From: Crenalkalicoccus roseus
Lineage (GTDB): Bacteria > Pseudomonadota > Alphaproteobacteria > Acetobacterales > Acetobacteraceae
DNA length: 64,000 bases
Reading direction: 5' to 3'
NCBI RefSeq assembly: GCF_004761865.1
Contig: NZ_SJDM01000012.1
Coordinates: 22,707 to 86,706 of the forward strand
Position 1 is the stretch's first letter; every line of letters begins with the position of its first letter. The translations under genes and the position numbers were made by a program. Shown here one piece after another: positions 52,789-59,827 of this stretch. Under the pieces are notes generated by a model. It made no database searches and had not been told where the DNA came from. It saw only the letters and a list, made by a program, of their open reading frames with translations.

Positions 52789-52820
52789 GCGGGCCCGGCT
52801 CCTGGGAGAGCCGGGCCCGC
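52789..52820 (-). terminator. Strong hairpin with T-tract upstream of the structural genes
   Basis: Perfect 13-bp arms GCGGGCCCGGCTC and GAGCCGGGCCCGC have a 6-base loop. On the minus strand the stem is followed by TCCTTTTCC, so it resembles a Rho-independent terminator between the two leading unknown genes and the virion genes. Full expression of the virion genes would then need readthrough, antitermination or another promoter in 52741-52788. Confidence 0.65.
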
Positions 52821-52882
52821 GCAGTCCGGATGGGGAAGGGAGGAAGACCTCCGGGCACAGTTCGCCCGTTGGCAAGACCCTT

Positions 52883-53341
52883 CTATTCCGGCACGGCACC
52901 ATCAGTCAAGAAGTTTTTCCTAATCCCGTTCCGATTCCGAAGCTTGCTGTAGAGGCCGAAGGGGGTCAGCGCGAAGGGCGCGGCGCCGCCCAGCACGGCC
53001 CGGCACAGCGCCACGCAGGAGAAGGGGGTGAGCGGCGGCAGCAGGCGCCGGCGCGGCGCCCCCGGCCGGAACGGCCCGAGCACCGCGAAGCCGGCGCGGC
53101 GGTAGAAGCCGGGCAGGTCGAAGCCCGGCGGCAGGGCCAGCCGCGCCACCACCAGCCGCCCCGAAAGCGGGTCCAGAACCGTCCAGCCGGAAGCGTCGGC
53201 AAGCGCCGCGAAGCAGTGGCGGAAGCCCGGCCGCAGCGGGCGCAGCCAGGGCTGGTCCGCCCTGCCGCCGAAGACGATCCAGACCCGCTGCGCCTCCTCC
53301 TCGGCGGCGCGGCGGTGCGCGGGGCGGGCCGCCCGGGTCAC
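52883..53341 (-). CDS. Unknown protein, second gene of the cassette
   Basis: This 152-residue protein contains RVWIVFGGRADQPWLRPLRP and GFRHCFAALADASGWTVLDP, then SCVALCRAVLGGAAPFALTP and FGLYSKLRN. The His-Cys and Cys residues and general pattern recall a papain-like or NlpC-like small domain (HC...S/T...C), but this is not certain. Similar short proteins accompany alphaproteobacterial podoviral clusters, from memory. GTG 53341 overlaps the preceding stop (GTGA). Confidence 0.6.
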   Translation of the reverse strand: MTRAARPAHRRAAEEEAQRVWIVFGGRADQPWLRPLRPGFRHCFAALADASGWTVLDPLSGRLVVARLALPPGFDLPGFYRRAGFAVLGPFRPGAPRRRLLPPLTPFSCVALCRAVLGGAAPFALTPFGLYSKLRNRNGIRKNFLTDGAVPE

Positions 53342-53784
53342 GGCGCCTCCCCCTCCCCGGGCCGCCGCAGCGGCACGGGCTCGGCCGCCGCAGGGGGCTG
53401 GAATTCGGGCCCGACGACGATGCCTTTGACCCGCAGCGGCCATTCCAGCCGCGACATCGCCTCCCGCCACAGCCGCCAGTCGCCGCGCTCGCGCGGATAG
53501 CGCGGGTCGGGCGCCGCGCCGCGCTCGCCCCAGATGCGCATGATGCGCACATGCGTCAGGTCGATGCGACGCTGGCGATAGAGGCGGTCCAGGCACTTCA
53601 CGACGTCGTCGGGCTCGCAGGGGCGGCTGACCTGGCCACGACCGGCGACGATGCGGGCGCCGTCGCCGCGGGCGATCAGGGCGGCCATGGTCCAGAACCA
53701 GGCCTCCTCGACGCTGCGGAAGGGCTCGGTGCGGGCCAGGGGGGCGTGGACCGGCACGTGGCTGGGGCGGAGGGCGACTGGCAT
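53338..53784 (-). CDS. Unknown protein, first gene of the cassette
   Basis: This 148-residue protein contains RTEPFRSVEEAWFWTMAALI and VSRPCEPDDVVKCLDRLYRQ, then RRIDLTHVRIMRIWGERGAA. It seems to be a compact helical protein, possibly DNA-binding. ATG 53784 follows GGAGCTGTTCC. It is the first gene downstream of the SOS box and dyad operator, so it would be induced first. No family was recognised; a regulator or an early packaging factor would fit the position. Confidence 0.6.
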   Translation of the reverse strand: MPVALRPSHVPVHAPLARTEPFRSVEEAWFWTMAALIARGDGARIVAGRGQVSRPCEPDDVVKCLDRLYRQRRIDLTHVRIMRIWGERGAAPDPRYPRERGDWRLWREAMSRLEWPLRVKGIVVGPEFQPPAAAEPVPLRRPGEGEAP

Positions 53785-53805
53785 CGGAACAGCTCCATCG
53801 TTGCG

Positions 53806-53820
53806 GAACGTTCCAGGAAC
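53806..53820 (-). promoter_or_regulatory. Candidate SOS (LexA) box of the virion cassette
   Basis: On the minus strand the sequence is GTTCCTGGAACGTTC, a perfect GTTC-N7-GTTC direct repeat. This is the established LexA-binding consensus of alphaproteobacteria (Caulobacter, Rhodobacter). It ends 22 bp before the first gene start of the cassette and abuts the dyad at 53821-53838. It predicts induction of the cassette by DNA damage. Confidence 0.7.
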
Positions 53821-53838
53821 ATACACCTGTGGTTGTAT
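53821..53838. promoter_or_regulatory. Second operator-like dyad next to the SOS box
   Basis: ATACACCTGTGGTTGTAT is an imperfect dyad (ATACA/TGTAT ends). Read on the minus strand it lies between TTGCCG and a weak TGTATG, so it could sit inside the promoter of the cassette. The divergent S24-family regulator starts 145 bp away and is the obvious candidate to bind it, though host use is also possible. Confidence 0.45.
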
Positions 53839-53982
53839 GACCGGCAAGGGTTAATAAGAAAACAAGCCTATTGCGCTCCGACTCAAGACCTAGGATGTTA
53901 TCCCCAAGCCAACCGCCAGATCCGGCAGGCCCGGCCCCGCCCCCAGGGCGGCAGGCCGCGGCGGCGCGGCACGGGAACAGCC

Positions 53983-54633
53983 ATGCGGCACGACGATGTT
54001 TGGCGAGCCATAGACGCCCTGGCGGCGGAGCGCGGCCTGTCCGCCTCCGGCCTCGCCAGGAAGGCCGGGCTCGACCCCACCGCCTTCAACCCCTCCAAGC
54101 GCATCGGCGCCGACGGCCGGGCGCGCTGGCCCTCCACCGAGAGCATCGCCAAGGTGCTCTCCGCCACCGCCACCGGCATCGAGGAATTCGCCGCCCTCGT
54201 CACCGGCGCCCCGGCCCTGCCGCGCGGCGCCGGCCGCGCCCCCGCGGCGCGGCGCATCCCCCTCATCGGCCTCGCCCAGGCCGGCAGCGAGGGCTATTTC
54301 GACGATGGCGGCTACCCGGTCGGCGGCGGCTGGGACGAGATCGCGCTGCCGGAGGTGGGCGACCCCAACGCCTACGCCCTCGAGATCTCGGGCGATTCGA
54401 TGGAGCCGGTGTTCCGCGACGGCGACATCGTCATCGTCGCCCCCGGCGCCCCGGTGCGCCGCGGCGACCGCGTGGTGGTGCGCACCCAAAGGGGGGAGGT
54501 GATGGCCAAGGAGCTGAAGCGCCAGTCCGCCCGCCGGATCGAGCTGCGCAGCCTCAACCCGCAGCACCCCGACCTCGCCTTCGATCTCGCCGAGATCGCC
54601 TGGATGCATCGCATCGTCTGGGCGAGCCAGTAG
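53983..54633 (+). CDS. HTH/S24-family (LexA/CI-like) transcriptional regulator
   Basis: This 216-residue protein has an N-terminal HTH (about 5-65, LSASGLARKAGLDPTAFNPS and RWPSTESIAKVLSATATGIE). The C-terminal S24 peptidase domain has Ser in LEISGDSMEPVFRDGDIVIV and Lys in EVMAKELKRQ. An Ala-Gly pair in GLAQAGSEG is the likely self-cleavage site. RecA-stimulated autocleavage, as in LexA or lambda CI, is therefore possible. Similar regulators are conserved in alphaproteobacterial chromosomes next to moeB-like genes, so it may be a host gene and not the cassette's repressor. It is divergent from the cassette across 198 bp. Confidence 0.82.
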   Translation: MRHDDVWRAIDALAAERGLSASGLARKAGLDPTAFNPSKRIGADGRARWPSTESIAKVLSATATGIEEFAALVTGAPALPRGAGRAPAARRIPLIGLAQAGSEGYFDDGGYPVGGGWDEIALPEVGDPNAYALEISGDSMEPVFRDGDIVIVAPGAPVRRGDRVVVRTQRGEVMAKELKRQSARRIELRSLNPQHPDLAFDLAEIAWMHRIVWASQ

Positions 54634-54680
54634 GCCCCCGCGGCTTGCGCCGGCCGGGCCGCCGCGCCCATATCCGGCGG

Positions 54681-55508
54681 ATGGACCTCGACTTCACCGA
54701 TGCCGAGCTGCACCGCTACTCCCGCCACATCCTGCTGGCCGAGGTCGGCGCGGTCGGGCAGGCCAGGCTGCGCGCCGCGCGGGTGCTGGTGGTGGGCGCG
54801 GGCGGCCTCGGCTCGCCGCTCGCGCTCTACCTGGCGGCGGCGGGGGTCGGCACCATCGGCCTCGTGGACCATGACGCGCTGGAGCTCTCCAACCTGCAGC
54901 GCCAGGTGGCCCACACCACCGCCCGGCTCGGCCGCAACAAGGCGGAGAGCGCGGCGGAGACGATCGCCGCCCTGAATCCCGAGGTGCGCGTCGAGACCCA
55001 CGCGCTGCGCATGGACGCCGCCGCCGCCGAGGCGCTGATCCCGCGCTACGACATCGTCTGCGACGGCACCGACAACTTCCCCACGCGCTTCCTGCTCGGC
55101 GACGCCTGCCACCTGCTCGCCCGCCCCCTGGTCTCGGCGGCGGTGCTGCGCTTCGAGGGTCAGCTCTCGGTCTTCCAGTCCCATCTCGGCGCGCCCCATC
55201 CCTGCCACCGCTGCCTGCACCCGGAGATGCCGCCCGAGGGGCTGGTGCCGAGCTGCTCCGAGGCCGGGGTGCTCGGCGCCGTCACCGGCGTGATGGGCAC
55301 GCTGCAGGCGACGGAGGTGCTGAAGCTGCTCCTCGGCATCGGCACGCCCCTCGCCGGCCGGCTGCTGCTGTGGGACGCGCTGGACGCGCGCTTCCGCACC
55401 GTGACGCTGCGCCGCGACCCGGCCTGCCCGCTCTGCGGCGAGGCGGCGACGATACGCGACCTCTCCGCCCACCGTGCCGCGCCCGCGCCGGCCTGCGCCG
55501 CCGCCTGA
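54681..55508 (+). CDS. moeB: MoeB/ThiF/HesA-family adenylyltransferase
   Basis: This 275-residue E1-like enzyme adenylates the C-terminal Gly of a ubiquitin-like sulfur carrier (MoaD or ThiS). DAELHRYSRHILLAEVGAVG, then VLVVGAGGLGSPLALYLAAA (nucleotide loop), NLQRQVAHTTARLGRNKAES and CDGTDNFPTRFLLGDACHLL are all family hallmarks. Two CxxC zinc pairs are present: CHRCLHPE (about 173) and CPLCGE (near 252). The short form without a rhodanese domain fits MoeB. The next gene overlaps its stop by one base. Confidence 0.9.
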   Translation: MDLDFTDAELHRYSRHILLAEVGAVGQARLRAARVLVVGAGGLGSPLALYLAAAGVGTIGLVDHDALELSNLQRQVAHTTARLGRNKAESAAETIAALNPEVRVETHALRMDAAAAEALIPRYDIVCDGTDNFPTRFLLGDACHLLARPLVSAAVLRFEGQLSVFQSHLGAPHPCHRCLHPEMPPEGLVPSCSEAGVLGAVTGVMGTLQATEVLKLLLGIGTPLAGRLLLWDALDARFRTVTLRRDPACPLCGEAATIRDLSAHRAAPAPACAAA

Positions 55509-55882
55509 TGGCGCGCCCCCTCGGCATCCTGCTGCGCTCCGGCGGGCACGAGGCGGCGCACTACGCGCTGGTGCTCGCCACCGGCGCGGCGGCGCTCGGC
55601 CGCGCGGTGACGCTCTTCGCCACCAACGCCGGCTGCCGCCTGTTCCTCGACCCGACGCCGCTGCTCGCCGATTCGCGGGAGGCGCTGCTTGCGGCGCGCG
55701 GCGTCGCCCCCATTGCCACGCTGCTGCCCGCCGCCGCGGAGCTCGGCGTGCGGCGCATCGCCTGCGAGGCCGGGCTGCGCGCCGAGGATCTCGGCGCCGC
55801 CGCGCTCGCGCCGGGGGTGGAGGTGGCCGGGGTGGCGAGCTTCCTCGCCGCGGTCGGCGAGGGGCAGATCGTCGCGCTGTAA
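55508..55882 (+). CDS. DsrE-family (sulfur-relay-like) protein
   Basis: This 124-residue protein has the DsrE/F fold pattern: GILLRSGGHEAAHYALVLAT, then ALGRAVTLFATNAGCRLFLD. A single Cys in IACEAGLRAED (near residue 80) lies where some family members carry the sulfur-accepting cysteine. ATG overlaps the moeB stop (TGATG), so a shared role in sulfur transfer to the molybdopterin or thiamine pathway is plausible but unproved. Confidence 0.75.
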   Translation: MARPLGILLRSGGHEAAHYALVLATGAAALGRAVTLFATNAGCRLFLDPTPLLADSREALLAARGVAPIATLLPAAAELGVRRIACEAGLRAEDLGAAALAPGVEVAGVASFLAAVGEGQIVAL

Positions 55883-55914
55883 CGCGCGCTTGACCGCGAC
55901 CGGCCGGGCTTGGC

Positions 55915-56802
55915 ATGCCCTTGCCCGTGCACCGCTCCTTCCTCGCCATCCTGCCCCTCTGCGCCCTGCTGGCCGCGCCTTCCGCCATGGCGCAGAGCAG
56001 CCTCGGCGCGCAGACCCCCGTGCCGCCGCCGCAGCGCCCCCAGGCCGCGCCACCCGCGCCGCCGCCGGCGCGCCCGGCGCAGCAGGGAGCCGCCCCCCAG
56101 CGCCCCGCGCCCCAGGCCACCGCCCCCGCGCGGCCCGCCGCGCCGCCGCGCGCCCCTGCTGCCGCGCAGCGCCCCGCCGCCCCGGCGCCCGCGCCGCCGC
56201 AGGGCACGGCGACGCAGCGCCCGGCCGCGCCCCAGGGACCGCAGGCCGGGCAGCCGCGGCCGCGCGCCGCCCCGGCCGCCGGCGCGGCGGCGGCAGGCGC
56301 CGTCGCCGCGGGTGCCGTCGCCGCCGCCCGCCCAGGCGCCAGCGCCCCGGCCGAGCCTGCCCCGCCGCGGCTTGGCAGCGCCACCGGCCTGCCGCTGCCG
56401 CGCTATGCCGCCCTCGGCTCCAACCAGGTGAACCTGCGCATCGGCCCCGACCTCCGCTATCCCGTCGAGTGGACCTACCAGCGCAGGGACCTGCCGGTGC
56501 TGATCATCGACGAGCACCAGATCTGGCGCCGGATCCGCGACCCGGAGGGGACCGAGGGCTGGGTCCAACGCCCCCTGCTCAGCAGCCGCCGCACCTTCCT
56601 GGTGCGCGGCGAGGAGCGCGTGCTGCGTCGCCGCGCCGAGGAGGAGGCCGCGCCGGTCGCCCGCCTCAAGCCCGGCGTGATCGGCCGCCTGCGCCGCTGC
56701 CCCGAGGCCAGCGCCTGGTGCGAGGTGCAGGTCGGGGATTATCGCGGCTGGCTGAAGCGCAGCGAGATCTGGGGCGTGGCGCCGGACGAGGCGGTGAACT
56801 GA
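55915..56802 (+). CDS. Exported SH3-domain protein
   Basis: This 295-residue protein has a signal peptide (SFLAILPLCALLAAPSAMAQ) and a low-complexity Pro/Ala/Gln-rich linker of about 120 residues. Two bacterial SH3-like domains follow: residues about 162-225 (NQVNLRIGPDLRYPVEWTYQ) and about 225-290 (GVIGRLRRCPEASAWCEVQV). It matches the alphaproteobacterial family of SH3 proteins with DLPVLIIDEHQIWRRIRDPE motifs, thought to act at the cell wall. A paired cysteine in the second domain may form a disulfide. Confidence 0.82.
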   Translation: MPLPVHRSFLAILPLCALLAAPSAMAQSSLGAQTPVPPPQRPQAAPPAPPPARPAQQGAAPQRPAPQATAPARPAAPPRAPAAAQRPAAPAPAPPQGTATQRPAAPQGPQAGQPRPRAAPAAGAAAAGAVAAGAVAAARPGASAPAEPAPPRLGSATGLPLPRYAALGSNQVNLRIGPDLRYPVEWTYQRRDLPVLIIDEHQIWRRIRDPEGTEGWVQRPLLSSRRTFLVRGEERVLRRRAEEEAAPVARLKPGVIGRLRRCPEASAWCEVQVGDYRGWLKRSEIWGVAPDEAVN

Positions 56803-56907
56803 TGCGCCCGGCGGCGTCGCCGGGCATGTCCGCGCGCGGCCGCCGGCACGAGGGCCGCCCTGGCTCCCCGCTGGACGATCGCCCCCGGCCGGTCCTAGCC
56901 TGGGCGC

Positions 56908-57204
56908 ATGAGCGACCCCGACAGGACCCCCGCCACCCATGACATCGGCGGCCTGAGCCGGTTCCGCTGCACCCCGGTGGAGCACGACGAGTCGCCGCCG
57001 GATGCCTTCGGCAAGCGCGTGGACGCGCTGCGCCAGCTTCTCGCCGCCAAGAGGCTGATGACGGTGGACGAGCTGCGCCGGGGCATCGAATCCATCCCCG
57101 AGGACGAGTACTTCGCCCTCACCTACTACGAGCGCTGGCTGCGCTCGATCACCGCGCTGATGCTGGAGAAGGGCGTGGTGACGGAAGAGGAGCTGAGGGG
57201 ATGA
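56908..57204 (+). CDS. Nitrile hydratase/thiocyanate hydrolase beta subunit, N-terminal half
   Basis: This 98-residue protein matches the N-terminal half of nitrile hydratase beta chains: HDIGGLSRFRCTPVEHDE, FGKRVDALRQLL, then DEYFALTYYERWLRSITALM, where the Arg after YYE corresponds to a residue that contacts the metal centre in known beta subunits. LEKGVVTEEELRG closes the domain. In ordinary nitrile hydratases this is fused to the next gene's product. It also resembles the nitrile hydratase accessory family (P14K). The ATGA overlap with the next gene favours a structural subunit. No strong ribosome site is visible. Confidence 0.78.
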   Translation: MSDPDRTPATHDIGGLSRFRCTPVEHDESPPDAFGKRVDALRQLLAAKRLMTVDELRRGIESIPEDEYFALTYYERWLRSITALMLEKGVVTEEELRG

Positions 57205-57524
57205 GCGACGACGCCGCGCCCCGCTTCTCCCCCGGCGACCGCGTCCAGGTCCGCGACGACTGGCCGGAGCGTCGCGGCCCCTGCCACATCCGCACGCCGC
57301 ACTACCTGCGCGGCCGCACCGGCACGGTGGAGCGCGTGCTCGGCGCCTTCCCCAACCCGGAGGACCTCGCCTTCGCCCGGCCGGCGCCGCGCCGCGTGCT
57401 CTACCACGTGCTGTTCGACCAGCCGCCCCTGTGGCGGGAGGGCGAGCCCGGCGACCAGGTGCTGGTCGAGATCTTCGAGCACTGGCTGGAGCCGGCCGCC
57501 GCGCCGGCGAAGGAGGCCGCATGA
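57201..57524 (+). CDS. Nitrile hydratase/thiocyanate hydrolase beta subunit, C-terminal half
   Basis: This 107-residue SH3-like barrel corresponds to the C-terminal domain of nitrile hydratase beta chains. RFSPGDRVQVRDDWPERRGP, then CHIRTPHYLRGRTGTVERVL includes the conserved H-x-R-x-P-x-Y-x-R-G motif. The arginine in that loop contacts the metal centre in known structures. LYHVLFDQPPLWREGEPGDQ matches the interface. In thiocyanate hydrolase the equivalent is the alpha subunit. It overlaps both neighbours by 4 bp, so all three subunits are coupled. Confidence 0.82.
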   Translation: MSDDAAPRFSPGDRVQVRDDWPERRGPCHIRTPHYLRGRTGTVERVLGAFPNPEDLAFARPAPRRVLYHVLFDQPPLWREGEPGDQVLVEIFEHWLEPAAAPAKEAA

Positions 57525-58123
57525 GCCCACCCCCCCGCCCCGACTCCATCGCCGGGCTCGAGCGCCTGATCGCCGCGCTAAAGGCGAAGGGGATCGTCAC
57601 CGAGGAGGAACTCGCCGCGCGCCAGGCCCAGACCGACAAGGCGAGCCCCGAGACCGGCGCGCGCATGGTCGCCCGCGCCTGGGTGGACCCCGCATACCGC
57701 GCGCTCTTGCTCCGCGACGGCACCGCGGCGGCGGAGGCGATGGGCGTCTCCATGGCCGGTGCGCCGCCGCTCGGCGTGCTCGAGGACACGCCGACGCGCC
57801 ACCACGTCATCGTCTGTACCCTCTGCTCCTGCTACCCGCGCGCCGTGCTCGGCTACCCACCGCCCTGGTACAAGAGCTTCGCCTACCGCGCCCGCGTGGT
57901 GCGGGAGCCGCGCGCGGTGCTGGCCGAATGGGGCACGGTGCTGCCGCCCGGCGTGGAGGTACGGGTGGTGGACAGCACCGCGGATTACCGCTGGATGGTG
58001 CTGCCGCTCCGCCCCGCGGGCACGGAGGGGTGGAGCGAGGGGCGGCTTGCCGCGCTGGTCACGCGCGACGTGCTGGTGGGCGTGGCGCTGCCGCAGCCGC
58101 CGGTCGCCGCCGCCGCCGAATAG
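57521..58123 (+). CDS. Nitrile hydratase alpha / thiocyanate hydrolase gamma subunit, cobalt type
   Basis: This 200-residue subunit binds the catalytic metal. The claw motif VCTLCSCYPRAVLG has Cys99, Cys102, Ser103 and Cys104; Thr at position 100 marks the Co(III) type, whereas iron enzymes have Ser there. The N-terminal helix (LERLIAALKAKGIVTEEELA) and the C-terminal DVLVGVALPQPPV are also conserved. The two non-terminal cysteines are normally oxidised to sulfinate/sulfenate. A cobalt chaperone or activator gene is not seen adjacent. The enzyme would hydrate a nitrile to an amide or hydrolyse thiocyanate. Confidence 0.87.
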   Translation: MSPPPRPDSIAGLERLIAALKAKGIVTEEELAARQAQTDKASPETGARMVARAWVDPAYRALLLRDGTAAAEAMGVSMAGAPPLGVLEDTPTRHHVIVCTLCSCYPRAVLGYPPPWYKSFAYRARVVREPRAVLAEWGTVLPPGVEVRVVDSTADYRWMVLPLRPAGTEGWSEGRLAALVTRDVLVGVALPQPPVAAAAE

Positions 58124-58342
58124 CGCCCGCTCCGGCGAGCCCGCCGAAGCGGTGCGGCGGCCGCTCGACAGGGGCGGAGGCGCGGGCCATGAAGACGTGC
58201 CCCGCCCCAGCGCGCCGCCCGTGACCTTCCGGAGGGTGCGCCGCCGGTGACCCGACGGGGCCGCGCCGGACCGCCCTGGCCGGCGCGCGTCGCGGCGGGT
58301 GCCGCTCGCCTTCCCCCGCAACGCCGCCGCTGACCGCCTCCC

Positions 58343-59740
58343 ATGTCGCCGAAGGACGCTCCCCGCCTGCCGCAGGACGCCGCCCGGCCCGCGCCGATGC
58401 CGGATCCGGCCGACGGGCTGCCGGTGCCGCGCCGCTACTGGGCGGTCGCCGCGGTGCTGATCTCCATCGCCGCCACGGTGCTGGACAGCGCCATGCTGAA
58501 CGTGGCCCTGCCCGGCATCGCCCGCGACCTCGGCATCGCGCCGGCCTCCGTCGCCTGGCTGCAGATCGCCTACCAGCTCACTGTCGTCACCACGCTGCTG
58601 CCCCTGGCCTCGCTCGGCGAGGTGGTCGGCTTCCGCCGCATCTTCCTCTCCGGTTTCGCGGTGTTCGGCCTCGCCTCGCTCGGCGCCGCGCTGGCGCCCG
58701 GCTTCGAGGCGCTGCTCGCCTGGCGGGTGCTGCAGGGGCTCGGCGCCTCGGCGGTGATGAGCCTGACCGCGGGCCTGATCCGCCACGCCTATCCGCTGCG
58801 CCAGCTCGGCCGCGCCATGGGGATCAACGCCATCGTGGTCGCGGTCTCGGGCGCCTCCGCCCCCTCCCTTGCCGCGGCGATCCTCGCCGTCGCGTCCTGG
58901 CCGGCGCTGTTCCTGGTGCATGTGCCGATCAGCCTCCTCGGCATCCTGATCGGCCTGCGCAGCCTGCCCGATCCGGAGCGCGCGCCGCGCCGCTTCGACG
59001 CCGCCGGGGCGGCGCTGAACGTGCTGGCCTTCGGGCTGTTCTTCCTCGGCCTCGACCTGGTCCTGCAGGCGACGCTGCCGGCGGTGCTGCTGATGGCGGG
59101 GGGCGTCGCGGCGGGCTGGCTCCTGGTGCAGCGCCAGCTCAGCCAGCCGGCGCCGCTGCTGCCGGTGGACCTGCTGCGCATCCGCACGATCGCGCTCGCC
59201 GTCGCCGCCTCGGTCTGCGGCTTCTCGGCCTGGCATGCGAGCTTCGTCTCCCTCCCCTTCCTGCTGCAGGGGGCGGGCTACAGCCAGGTGGAGACCGGCC
59301 TGCTGATGACGCCCTGGCCGCTCGGCATGGCGGTCGCGGCGCCGCTCGCCGGCCGCCTCTCGGACCGGGTGCCGACGGCGCTGCTCTGCGCGATCGGGAT
59401 GACGGCGATGGCCGCCGGGCTCGGGGTGATCGCCGCCGTGCCGCCGCTCGGCCAGGGGCTGCTGCTCGCCGGCATGATGGCGCTGTGCGGCGCCGGCTTC
59501 GGCTTCTTCCAGACCCCGAACAACCGCACCATGATCGGCTCCGCCCCCAGGACGCGCAGCGGCAGCGCCGGAGGGATGCAGGCGACGGCGCGGCTGCTCG
59601 GCACCACGCTTGGCACCACCACGGTGGCGCTCTGCTTCCAGGCGGCGGGGGCGGACGGCGCGCGGGTGGCGCTGCTGGCCGGGATCGGCTTCGCTCTCGC
59701 CGCCGGCGCGCTCAGCCTGTCGCGGCGCCGGACCGCCTGA
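58343..59740 (+). CDS. MFS transporter, DHA2 (14-TM drug exporter) type
   Basis: This 465-residue membrane protein starts its first helix with ISIAATVLDSAMLNVALPGI, whose LDSAMLNVALP is the DHA2 motif D1. LLAWRVLQGLGASAVMSLTA is the motif C-like region, and GRLSDRVPTALLCAIGMTAM shows the motif A loop between later helices. About 14 hydrophobic segments are present. The substrate is unknown; drug or metabolite export by proton antiport is typical. The 219 bp before it hold no gene. Confidence 0.88.
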   Translation: MSPKDAPRLPQDAARPAPMPDPADGLPVPRRYWAVAAVLISIAATVLDSAMLNVALPGIARDLGIAPASVAWLQIAYQLTVVTTLLPLASLGEVVGFRRIFLSGFAVFGLASLGAALAPGFEALLAWRVLQGLGASAVMSLTAGLIRHAYPLRQLGRAMGINAIVVAVSGASAPSLAAAILAVASWPALFLVHVPISLLGILIGLRSLPDPERAPRRFDAAGAALNVLAFGLFFLGLDLVLQATLPAVLLMAGGVAAGWLLVQRQLSQPAPLLPVDLLRIRTIALAVAASVCGFSAWHASFVSLPFLLQGAGYSQVETGLLMTPWPLGMAVAAPLAGRLSDRVPTALLCAIGMTAMAAGLGVIAAVPPLGQGLLLAGMMALCGAGFGFFQTPNNRTMIGSAPRTRSGSAGGMQATARLLGTTLGTTTVALCFQAAGADGARVALLAGIGFALAAGALSLSRRRTA

Positions 59741-59796
59741 TCTGCCCGGCGACATCGCCGGACCTGTCCGCGCGACGAGGCGTGGAATGGCCGCCA

Positions 59797-59827
59797 GAGC
59801 CGTTTCCCGCCCTCCGCGATCACCCTA
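59797..59827 (-). repeat. Dispersed 3'-end repeat, short copy 6
   Basis: On the minus strand the deacetylase stop TAG is followed by GGTGATCGCGGA, then GGGCGGGAAACGGCTCTGG. The hairpin arms are degenerate, but the order of blocks is kept. The stop codon lies within the repeat. Confidence 0.65.

Larger units (their letters stand above)
40737..53784 (-). mobile_element. Podovirus-type (T7-like) virion gene cassette, probably domesticated or defective
   Basis: About 13 kb of minus-strand genes follow the T7 late order: portal, scaffold, capsid, tail tube A, tail tube B, internal protein, fibre, TerS, TerL, with a membrane protein and a cell-wall hydrolase last. Two unknown genes and a small virion-associated gene come first. 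Host genes (pip, moeB) lie on both sides. I see no integrase, recombinase, RNA/DNA polymerase, primase, tRNA or flanking direct repeat. Base composition matches the host and all reading frames are intact. The first promoter region has an SOS box. The element is either a reduced prophage or a particle kept by the host. Confidence 0.8.

Noticed and set aside
40737..54633. Attachment-site direct repeats or a tRNA target flanking the virion cassette
   Set aside because: I looked near both ends and saw neither a tRNA-like sequence nor a convincing direct repeat, so no att site is claimed.
56908..57204. Calling the first nitrile hydratase gene only an activator (P14K-like) protein
   Set aside because: The following beta gene lacks its N-terminal half, and this gene supplies exactly that half with the YYERW motif and a coupled start, so a structural subunit is the simpler reading.
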